From Pachypanchax playfairii (taxonomy: Eukaryota > Chordata > Actinopteri > Cyprinodontiformes > Aplocheilidae), in contig SSNP01000041.1 of the NCBI GenBank assembly GCA_006937955.1, positions 696,283-760,282 of the forward strand: a DNA stretch of 64,000 nt. The letters run 5' to 3'. Made by a program: the position numbers and the translations under genes. The notes under the pieces were generated by a model. That model was not told where the DNA came from. It was given only the letters and a program-made list of their open reading frames with translations, and ran no database searches. This document shows positions 13,151 through 22,627 of this stretch, piece by piece (within the stretch, counting starts at the first letter, position 1; every line of letters starts with the position of its first letter).

Positions 13151-14666
13151 TGCATCCCGTTATTTAAACGTTTTAAAAATAAGTTTAAAACAGTTAAAAC
13201 ATGTCCTTAAATATGAATGAATTTAAGCGAAAGTTCAAACAATATAGTGTCTGTTTAATAATATCTGTTTCTTGAATATAAGATTTTATTAAAAACCTGA
13301 TACATTTTACGGTTTTAACGAACTCATTTTTCATGTTTAAATTAAAATTGATAAAACTGACTGAATTTCTTCCAGGAAAGTAGTAAACTTGTAATCGTTT
13401 TAATAAAATCTGCCAATAAAATGAAAATACATACGCTACACAGTTATATAAACTAGCTAATAAGCCAATTTCAAAAACGTGTGAAACCTTTAACAATGTT
13501 TTTGGAGACCTTTTTCACATTTCATCGTTTTTTTCCCCTTTCGGAAGTTTTTAACATAGTATTTTACTCATATTGTTAAAAAGCATGCAACCGAAAATGG
13601 AATAAAACGTTAACTTACCTTTAAACAGACATTATTAATGTCTGAAAATTTTGCATTTAACAAGGTAACAACGGGATTTTTCGTTGATCGATAACGGGTT
13701 CAACTTGAGCTGTTCCTACACCACGGCGCCCCCTTGTGGTTTGGTCAAACAATTGCATGTTCTCTGGCAATTTTGTGACGTATTTAATAGATTGTTTAAT
13801 TTTCTCTGGTATTTCAGATTTCACAGCAAAACAAAACATGATCCAAATAAAAAATATACATTTGTTTAAATATTTAAAAATTTGTATAAACTGCACTACA
13901 GAAGCATATAAAAAAATGTTTCAGTGATTATGGCAAACTTTGGTTTAATTGATGTATTTCCTTAGTGTTTTATGTAATAACTACAAATAAACATTTTTTT
14001 AAAACAAATTCAGCCACTTCAGCCAAATCAAATCCCAAATTGAAAACACTTCATAAAGAAAATGAAATGAGTTTTTATTATCTCTCTAAAGAAAATGAAC
14101 TGTACAGTAAAATAAAATTATATTAAATAACACGCTTGAAAACTGATTCACTGATGTGTGTTGACATTGTAACATCCTATACGGTGGAAGTATATTGTAC
14201 TATTCTTACAATAAAATTGTGCAAAGGCCTCAGATGGTACAATGTCCTCAAACACACAGCAAATATCAGGAACATAAGCAAAAAAACATTTTCTTCCAAA
14301 AAAGATAGAAAGTCTTTACCAAAATCAGATATATTAACCTTAAAAAAATAAACTTTAAACTTCAGAAAGATGAATAAAAGTCATTTTCTTTAAGTATCCT
14401 TATGCCACATGTAGTTTTTTTCCTATTTGTTTCATCCTAAAATAGTATTTTATCAATAGCAACAATCCAGGTGACCACAGCTGCTAGGACAAATAATTAG
14501 GTCTTTTCCTTCTAATGAGGATATTTTATCCTGTTGCCATTAACTCTTCTCTCTGGATCCAAATCTGAGCAGGAAACCACATCCAGTGATCAACTCCTAT
14601 GTGTTTATAAAACCTCAAGAGGAGCTGCTTCTTTCTACCTAAAGAATCAGTCAGGCTGATTTGACC
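13151..14666. other. AT-rich intergenic DNA between celsr1 and trmu
   Basis: Nothing coding is recognisable. The stretch should include the trmu 3'UTR (minus strand) next to 14667. TTTATT, the reverse complement of the AATAAA signal, occurs near 14071, but which site is used cannot be told. Confidence 0.5.
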
Positions 14667-17637
14667 TCAGCTGGCTGGTTCTGGTGTCGGCTGATCTTTC
14701 TGTTGTGCGCTCGCCACCGACCGCTCTCGGCCCCTCTGCAGTATGTATTCACTGGGGCCCAGCTGAATGATCTTCCCGCTTCCCAGACACTCGTCGCCTT
14801 TGTAGAGCACCGCAAACTGGAGCAACAACGAACAAAAAAATTCAGTCTTTCTTTACCGAAACACTTGAACTTTTGTCACATTTGGCTGTTACCTGTCCAG
14901 GTGTGAGAGCTCTGACGGGCTGAGAGAGAGAAATCCACACAGATCCGTCCATGTTCAGAGTGACGGTGCAGGGAACTGCAAAGCACAGATGAAGTTTTAG
15001 TTTAAATATGAACCTTATTCATCTCATCAGATGAAAACTGACCGAGTGGCATCTGGTGGATGAAGCGGAAGTGACACTCCAACATCTGGGTCCTGGCCAG
15101 CTCGGGAGGCGGGTCGATGCCTATCCAATGGAAACGGTCGGTTCGTACAGTGTCACGGAAAAGAGAGGGGTGATTGGTAGTTGGAGCCTGAAACAGCAGG
15201 GATGAATGAATTAATATTATCTACATGTTTTAGTGATAAATTAAAGGTGCTCTGCCATTAAAAAATTGTTTTTCTGACGTTTATGTTGAATATTTTAGCC
15301 CCTCAGGTGTTCATGGTTTCATACTGGTTATGAAAATGGCACAACAACTTCTCTTTGTTTAGTTTTTTTCACTTAAAAGAGGAAGGTGGCAGAAACACCC
15401 AAGCACAGCCGAGTTCGAAAACCCTATCATTGTGACGTCACAAGGATTTTGCTAATTAATATTCATCAACTAGCGTAGTTAAGACCACGCCTGCAAAGTT
15501 GGCTCCGTTGTTCAGTAGCAAACATGGTGGACCGTTATCATTGATGTGCTACGCTCCAGCTTGACTTACACAATACACATATTCCGGAAAAATCCAAATT
15601 TGTGGGACAAATGGCTTCAGTTTATTTTTTGAGAGACTCACAGAACTTAGTTAATTCAGCAGTAATAACTCTCTCTGAACAACGAGCTCACATCACAGCT
15701 GCAGCTCTGAATCTATTCACCGTCTGTCTCGTCCTGACTTCCTGGCTCCTCCCCCGCTGCACACCCATTGTTACACGGTAAATAATAAGTGATCTCACCC
15801 AGAGAAGTGCACCACTGCCCCCTCCTGGATCATATGACTAAATACAGCCTGTAATGAGTTCAAATTCAGCGAGCAGCCGCCCCAGAATGCTTTACGGGAT
15901 TTAAGTCAATAAAAGCTGAAGAGACGTCAATGGCACTGAATGAGTTAAGGCACAAGGTTGGAAAAAAAATGTGGTTTCTCATGCGCACCAGATATTATGT
16001 AGTGAACCTGAGATACTATCACAACAAACCAATTGTACCATCCATGTCCCTTAAGAAGCTCCATAAAACAAGCTAAAAGTGAAGATCGTTGTATTTTTAA
16101 GGAGGTACATTTTCTCACCACAAACACGTCGCCAGTAACAACATCTTTATCCACCACAAACCAGGCGTCTCTCTGTCCTCCTATCCGCGCCCTCTGACCC
16201 AACGTCAGAGTGAACCAACCTGGATGAAAACAAGAGACGAGTTCAGAGACGATCCTTTGGCTTTACAATCAATCTGGAAAAACTGAAAACATCCAAACCT
16301 TTATGTGTTCCCATGACGGTTCCATCCTCGATGGAAACAAAGTTCCCCAGTTTCGGCTCTAGATACTAAACATGTGAGTAAAACAGAGGAAGTCTGTCAT
16401 CATCAAAAGAGATTTTAACAATGAAAATAAAAATGTTTGTTTTTACCTCTAAAATAAAGTGTTCAAAGTTTCTTTCTCCTATGAAGCAGATGCCCATACT
16501 CTGAAAAAATAAAAAAATGGTGAATATAAAGTAGATTTCAGCGTCTTTCTTTACAGGTGTTTTCAATTAACCTCTTTTTTCTTCAGCACGTGGTGAAATC
16601 CGGCTTCAGCTGCCATTTTTTTCACAAACTCTTTGGTGAGGCCGGCGAGCGGGAAGATGGTTTGACGTAAGGCATCCTGTGATATCTGGCTGAGGAAGAA
16701 CGTCTGGTCCTTCATGAGATCGGCTCCTCTGTGGAGCTTCACAGCTGACGATGACAGAATCTGCTGAAATTTAAGGCTCAAAGGGGAAAATCACTAAAAT
16801 AAAGTTACGAGTCACTTACGATTTCTGATTTCAAATCGATCTCTGAAAAGCGTGGCAGTTTGGGGTTTGTAGGACTGTTGGAAAACCTCTTCGTCTTCCT
16901 GGGACGTCCTGGCGTAATGTCCCGTTGCCATGGCATCAGCTTCTACAAGGAGAACACAAACAAGGGTAAAAATCTTCCACAGCAGCTCATTTTTATACAA
17001 AAATCGGTTGTAAAATGTAACATACCGAGAGTGTTGATGGCGTATTTGTGGAAATGGTTGAACTTGATGTGTTTGTTGCACAATATGTCCGGATTTGGCG
17101 TTCTGCCCTTCTCGTATTCCTTCAACAGATTACTGAAAAACACATGAAAATGCTTTTTTTTACAGTAACAATAAAAGAAAATTGATTTATTTCCGGACAG
17201 AGAAAATACCTGAAAACATCGTGCCAGAATTCTTTGACATAAGACACCTGATGAAAAGGGATATCCAGGATCTGGCACACTCTGTAGGCGTCCTCACAGT
17301 CCTTCTCTGTGGTGCAGACACCGTTCTCATCCAGAGAGTCCCAGTTCCTCATGAAAACACCTGTCACGTTGTAGCCTTCAGGTAGCACAACAACACGTGA
17401 CTTAAACAAGCTAGTTGGCGATAAATGTTGGTTTTTAAACTACCTAAATACTAAAAATCCGTTTTTATTGTCCTTTAAAAGTAATGTTTTCAACTGTTAA
17501 GCGACCCCCGGACACCTTTGACACGTGACCCCAGGTGTTTCACCCCTTTTCTCACCTCTTCTCTTCAGTAAGAGAGCCGCCACAGAGCTGTCGACTCCAC
17601 CGGACATGGCACAGGCGATGTGTCGCATCAGACCCAT
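14667..17637 (-). CDS. trmu: Mitochondrial tRNA 2-thiouridylase (Trmu/Mtu1), complete
   Basis: This enzyme thiolates U34 of mitochondrial tRNAs for Lys, Glu and Gln (the MnmA family). Eleven exons join in frame: 17556-17637, 17210-17375, 17026-17132, 16820-16942, 16572-16744, 16447-16500, 16299-16365, 16119-16219, 15043-15187, 14893-14975 and 14667-14816. Together they are 1251 nt and encode 416 aa; human TRMU is 421. Visible landmarks are the PP-loop SGGVDSS at residues 12-18, the catalytic cysteine C101 in GRTPNPDILCNKH, ATGHYARTS, KDQTFFLSQ, and the second catalytic cysteine C222 in MGICFIGERNF. All junctions are GT-AG. The start codon gives an N-terminus similar to human (MGLMRHIACAMSGG). 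The gene lies downstream of celsr1 on the same strand, as in human 22q13. Intron 8 holds a dispersed repeat. Confidence 0.96.
15237..15960 (+). repeat. Dispersed repeat in trmu intron 8 (family A copy)
   Basis: The start (15242 onward, TTAAAGGTGCTCTGCCATT, then TGTTGAATATTTTAG and CAACAACTTCTCTTT) is clearly related to the left half of the TIR element at 46192-46775. The right end has diverged and is not defined. It lies between coding exons 15043-15187 and 16119-16219 and does not disturb them. Confidence 0.6.
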
Positions 17638-18344
17638 AGCCCGTTTAATTAACGCATTTATAACTTAACTAACTGTAAACAAAAACGATAACTGCTGTCG
17701 ATATTTAGCGATCCGGAAACGAATTGTGTCCGACTTGAAACAAGTGCTATTCTGGAACCTTTGCGCAGAAGGGAACCACAAAAATGTAACACCGTCATCT
17801 GTGAGAAAAGCAAACAGAAAATTCAGATGGATATTAAGGTCAGTGCAAGATGTGCTGAACATATACAAATATGGTTTGGTTTAAAAATATGTATATTTTC
17901 TTCACTCAGCATTGATTTTCAACACGTGATTTAACCAGAGATAGTACTCTTGAGATTTGTGCTAAAGTTTTGTGGTCCGCTCACGTGACAAACAATCCTT
18001 TACGGATTTTTTTTGCAAATTATTAGAAAAAACAGCAGCACTGAAGTGAAGCAAATATAGAAGGGTTAAGACAGGAATTAAAACAAATGCAAATGAGTAC
18101 ACTAATAAAGTAAAATGCTTGTTTTTTTTGTACAAAATGTATTTTTGAAGGTACATTTCAAAACTTTAACATCTATTCTAGTATTTTTAACCCTATAGAA
18201 CCTGAGTGTTTGGGTTTTTTATTTCTGTCAGGCCTGACGTGGTCGACTCTTCCAGAGGAAAGATAAAATCTGTTTTTAATCCCTGCCGTATTTGTAAATT
18301 ATTGGATATATTCTTAATATGGAAATTCCTTTTTGTTTCCATAG
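17638..18344. promoter_or_regulatory. Divergent intergenic region, trmu / PLP-enzyme gene
   Basis: About 700 bp separate the trmu start codon (minus) from the first coding exon of the PLP-enzyme gene (plus). CACGTG E-boxes occur at 17923-17928 and 17982-17987. The downstream ATG sits directly behind an acceptor-like TTTCCATAG, so a non-coding first exon of that gene may lie here. Shared regulation is inferred only. Confidence 0.4.
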
Positions 18345-19765
18345 ATGTGTGAGATTTCTGCAGATGCCATCACTCTGGATCTGTTAAGAGAAGCCAGAGA
18401 GACTGTGATGAGCAGCCCGCTGGGTGTCATCAAAACTCCCATGATCCCATGGAGTCAAACCGCTTTGCCACTTAGTATCGGCTGCAACATTCAGATCAAA
18501 CTGGAGAACATGCAGAGAACCGGTGAGTGGAAACCAGTTTGATTTACTCACTCACGCACAGCTGAGCTGGTCTCTTTCTGATTGACAGGGTCCTTTAAGA
18601 TCCGAGGAGTGGCCAATCAGTTTGCTAGGAGACCAAGAGGTGGCCGTTTTGTCACCATGTCTGCAGGGAACTATGGGAAGTCATTTGCATTCGCCTCAAA
18701 ACACTACGGGTCAGCGGGAACGGTGGTGATGCCAGAAACTGCCCCAAAATCCAGAGCAGTCCTTATAGAGGTCAGAGGTCAAAGGCCATTAATTCCAGGA
18801 GAATAACTGATTGCTATCATGTGGATTTGGTCATTTATCTGTTTAAGTGACGCATTTAGACGTTATTCTTGTTCTCAGAGTTTTGGAGTGAAGGTGGAGC
18901 GAGTTCCTACATCCTCTCTGATGAAGGCAGTAAACCGCTTCGTACAGGACGACATGACCTTCCTGCACTCCTATGATGACCTGGATCTAATCGCCGGACA
19001 CGCCAGGTAGAGATTGAGAAGTTTGATCCACATTTTCCATCTTATCGGTCAGCTTCTTTTTGTTCCCTATCGGTGAGCAGCCTGGGTCTGGAAGTGTTGG
19101 AGGTGGTACCAGATCCTGATGTGGTGGTGGTCTGCTGTGGCGGCGGCGGCCTGTTAGCTGGTGTTGCTGCAGCTATCAAACTGTCAGGCTATCATAAAAC
19201 CAGGATCTACGGCGTGGAACCAGAAGGAGGTAAAGAGTGAATTGAAACTCGTATCGCTTTCTGTCCATAACGCTGGAGATTTAAACACCTCATGTTGATG
19301 GTGTTGTATTTTGTTGTGTTGGGGAGGAGTTGTAGCCACGTTTGTGTTTTTATTTTAATCAGCATGCACAATGTACAGAAGCTTTGTTGAGAAGAAGCCG
19401 GTGGACATGGAGGCCAAGAGCATCGCCTCTGGTCTTGCACCTCCGTCTGCAGGCTTGTTTCATCCACTTCATCACCAGGTTAGACCAGTTTTTACTCTGT
19501 TAACTCTTTTCTTTGCACCGCAGGCCGGCTCCCTTTCGAGCTGTGTCAGCGCCACGTGGAGCGGATCGTTCTGGTGAGTGACGAGGAAATCAAAGCAGCG
19601 GTTTCCACCCTGTACAGATCCGGGCTCGTGGTAGAGCCGTCAGGTTCTGCTGCCTTCGCAGCTCTGGTTAATCACAAGATACCCGACCTGGAGGGGAAGA
19701 ATGTCGTGTGCATCCTCAGCGGAGGGAACATTGGAAAAGACGAGCTCGTCAACTTTCCAGACTAA
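18345..19765 (+). CDS. Serine racemase / threonine dehydratase-like PLP enzyme
   Basis: A fold-type II PLP enzyme. Six exons join in frame: 18345-18522, 18589-18770, 18879-19006, 19081-19229, 19363-19452 and 19524-19765, giving 322 aa. Landmarks are the PLP lysine K63 in GSFKIRG, the phosphate/substrate loop MSAGNYGKS at 83-91, the glycine loop CGGGGLLAG, VVEPSGSAA, and the C-terminal SGGNIGKDEL. The length fits serine racemase (about 340 aa). The loop has Ala (A85) where, by my alignment, human serine racemase has the re-face base Ser84 (SSGNHGQ), so elimination (L-Ser/L-Thr ammonia-lyase) seems more likely than racemisation. This is inference. Frame continuity requires a GC donor for intron 5 (GCAG|GCTTGT at 19452/19453). 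The gene converges with tprkb. AATAAA signals follow at about 19903 and 20016. No gene symbol is given because the paralogue is unclear. Confidence 0.83.
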
Positions 19766-20166
19766 AACGCTCCTTTTTCGCTTATGAATTTGTGTAGATT
19801 TTGTCTTTGTAGTTGAAAACAGCTGGAAAAACAACAGTTTTATTATGTGATTAGCAAAACTGTTTAAATTCTCTTAAATGTTTTTACAAGTTAAGGTCTA
19901 AAAATAAACTCTTTACCATAATGTCTGAACTTAAACATGTTAAATACATCAGAAAGTCTCAGAATGGCATCCATTAAGTGTAAAATACAGATAAAGAACT
20001 TCTTCAAAAAGTAAAAATAAAGAAAACAATTCAAACTTGTGAAATTTTGACATTTAACTCAGACAGAAAATGTGAGTTTGCACAGATTCCAAGACATCAA
20101 AACATTTCCAACATCTCACATGACAAACTAAAAACAGGTTTCAGAGACATAGTGATTCATTTGGAG

Positions 20167-22128
20167 TTACATCACGTCTTTGGCGGCCATTCTGCAAACG
20201 ACTGCGTCAAGCAGACTCCCACATTTCTCCTCCGGAGGGGGGATTTTGTAAAGCTGTGATGATGAAATGGAAAAGAAGAAATGCTACTAAAATCTGATTA
20301 AAACAAGTAAAAATTGCTATTAATGAACTTTGTTTAATGAGTTTTAATGTTTAAAAAACATTTTGTATTTTCACAAACAGAATCAAGTCACAAGAATTAA
20401 AACTGAGGTCAAAAACCTTTTTAATCTTTGCCAAATCGGACAGTGAAGAAATGTTCTCTGCTGGAAGCTGCTGTCCGTCCACCATCGCTGTGACGTCTGA
20501 CAGAGATTCAGGCTCGGATTTCTTGTGCACGACGACCACCAGGACCGAAGCGTCGCCATCAGAGATCCCAAATCTCTTAAAGGCCTCTGAGATCTGCAAG
20601 TGTGAAAGAATATACACTACTGATAAAAAGTTAGAGATGTTTGGCTTTTACTGGATATTTGTGATGTTACATCATGACAGCAGAAGCATGTGATGTGATG
20701 TCATCATCTCAAACTATTTATTGAAACTAAATACAACATCAAAACATGTCTCAGTAACATGTCATGCAACCTTCAGCATCCATTATAGCTTGAGAACGAC
20801 GTCTCATGATGTTCACAAGTCGACTTATTGTCTGCTGAGGCGTGACATCACACTCTTATTGAAGGTCCTCAGGTCATTGAGCTTCTGGGGTTCAGAGTTA
20901 CGAGTCTCTATACGGAGACTCAGCTGATTCCATACGTTTTCTATGGGATTAAGGTCTGGAGAAAGTCCAGGTCCCCCCATTCGTGGTACCCTAGTCTCCA
21001 GCAGCTGATCCCTAATGATGAGACCTGGATGATCTGGAACATTGTGGGTCATAAAGATGAAATCAGGTCTGTGTTGTTCATGCAGGAACATTATGACTGG
21101 ATGTATTATTTTATTCAGGTAGTTTGGACTCGTCACTGTACCATCACAAAGTGTAGGACAGTTCTGTATAGACTAGACACACCTGTCCACACTGTAACGC
21201 CTCCACCACCAAAGGCTCATCTGGTGAAGATGGTAGCCTGAACATAGTGCTCTCTTTGATGTCTTCAACATCCCTGGTGGTCAACATTTCTGCTCAATGT
21301 GAATCAACACCACTGAGGTCCAGTGGTCCTTCATCTAGTGTAAACACTCCCTGGTCCATGTATGATGATGAAGCCTGTGCCTGGGGGTGTGGTCACGTAC
21401 CCTTACAGATTATCTAGTATGTAAACTGCATTGATGTAAATGGGTTTGAATGAGCTGATGTGACACTCGGTATTTCTCAGCTTCCTCAATGTTCCTGGAG
21501 TTGAGTGACCTTCATCATCCTGTTCCACAGGACTCACAATGAAGCCTTATCAGTGTTGTAGGTGGACAAAGGACGTCCACTTCTAAGACTTTCTGTTGCA
21601 ACCTGCTGATGACACTGTGACACTTTAAGCTCAGTAGCCACTTCCATCTGAGAACTTCATGTTTGAAGCCTCACAGTGGCGAAATATCAGTTTTTAAACC
21701 ATCAAATGCAAATAAAACCAATTGTGGACAAATACAACAGCGATTGTTTTTATCTTTGAACGTTCAGTTAATATTACTTACATTATTAGTAGGTGACAAG
21801 TTAAAGATTATTTCAGAGTTTAAAGTTCTTGTCTTCATCTTTCCAACAGTCTGTAAATGAACAGCTTTATTGGCAGCGACCATCACCTGGAAAGGACTCA
21901 GTATCTGGAAATATTAAGATAAAGAAAATAATGCTGTAGCATTCAAATGTATTTTTAAAATTTGACACAGACATTTTAAGGACTCACCATTGTCGGGTTG
22001 ATAAGGGCACAGTTTATTTTACCCTCCACGGCATTTTGTCTCAACTCAGCCGCATTTTTGACTTCTTTAAAAAGTATTTGTGTCACCAAGGTGTCGGGGT
22101 AAAGCTCCAGCGCTTGTGTAAGTTGCAT
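20167..22128 (-). CDS. tprkb: TP53RK-binding protein (Tprkb/Cgi121), KEOPS subunit, complete
   Basis: A small subunit of the KEOPS complex, which makes N6-threonylcarbamoyladenosine at A37 of ANN-decoding tRNAs; Cgi121 binds the kinase subunit TP53RK/Bud32 and tRNA. Four exons join in frame: 21988-22128, 21782-21904, 20417-20593 and 20167-20253 (47+41+59+28 = 175 aa, the length of human TPRKB). Landmarks are the start MQLTQALELYPDTLVTQILF, the conserved VAANKAVHLQTVGKMKTRTL, SEIIFNLSPTNN followed across a junction by ISEAFKRFGI, and the C-terminus GSLLDAVVCRMAAKDVM. All introns are GT-AG. The frame of exon 3 stays open past its donor, but the conserved ending lies in the short last exon. Intron 3 (20594-21781) is swollen by a Tc1 remnant. 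It diverges from alg10. Confidence 0.95.
20607..21672 (-). mobile_element. Degenerate Tc1/mariner transposon
   Basis: A Tc1-like element in reverse orientation inside tprkb intron 3. A TIR-like end, ACTACTGATAAAAAGTTAGA, starts at about 20614. The minus-strand frame 20825-21136 keeps the C-terminal DD34E transposase signature LSPDLNPIENVWNQL with its glutamate, but the usual DNAPAH aspartate motif reads THNVPDH, so the catalytic residue is lost. More of the transposase (RSGRP-like) is visible in broken frames up to about 21600. The opposite TIR was not found. It is a dead, truncated copy. Confidence 0.85.
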
Positions 22129-22627
22129 GGTGAAAAAATTCAACAGTTTTTTTTCTGTGATTCGTCAAATTATCACAATAACTCACGTGGGAAAACTGCA
22201 CTTAGCTTGACACGCGCGGCGGGAACCAAAACACTGCGACACCGCACGAGACGAAATGTTGTCAACAGAGGATACGAAGTTTAATGACAACATTTGATTA
22301 TGTTTTCTTTGAATGTACACTTTCATTGAGCTTTCTTGATTAAATGTTTTTACAAGTTATGTCAAAAACTATTTTAAGAGTAACATAGGTACTAAAGATC
22401 ATAATAGCGTTTTCTATCGAACACATTTCGACGACGGACATCAAGCCATTGTAAACTAAATGCTTCCGTTTAGCGTCACTGGACAAGTTTCAGTTTTTTT
22501 CTCTTTACAATTCGGTTGTGCAGCTGCTTTTAATATGCCGATGTGATCGCTATGCACGATAAACAACAAATCAGCCGTTAGTTTTGGTCCAAATTTATTG
22601 TTAGATTGTGTTTCGTCATCCAGCAGG
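22129..22627. promoter_or_regulatory. Bidirectional promoter region tprkb / alg10
   Basis: Only 499 bp separate the start codons of two head-to-head, probably housekeeping genes. The side next to tprkb is CpG-rich (about 22186-22260) and has a CACGTG at 22184-22189. A shared bidirectional promoter is inferred from spacing. No TATA box is evident. Confidence 0.55.

Noticed and set aside
19371..19577. Continuation of the PLP enzyme in the frame open past 19452
   Set aside because: It replaces the conserved GRLPFELC segment by unrelated sequence; the spliced frame fits the family.
20825..21136. A live transposase gene
   Set aside because: The catalytic aspartate motif is altered, the frame is truncated and neighbouring parts are in other frames.
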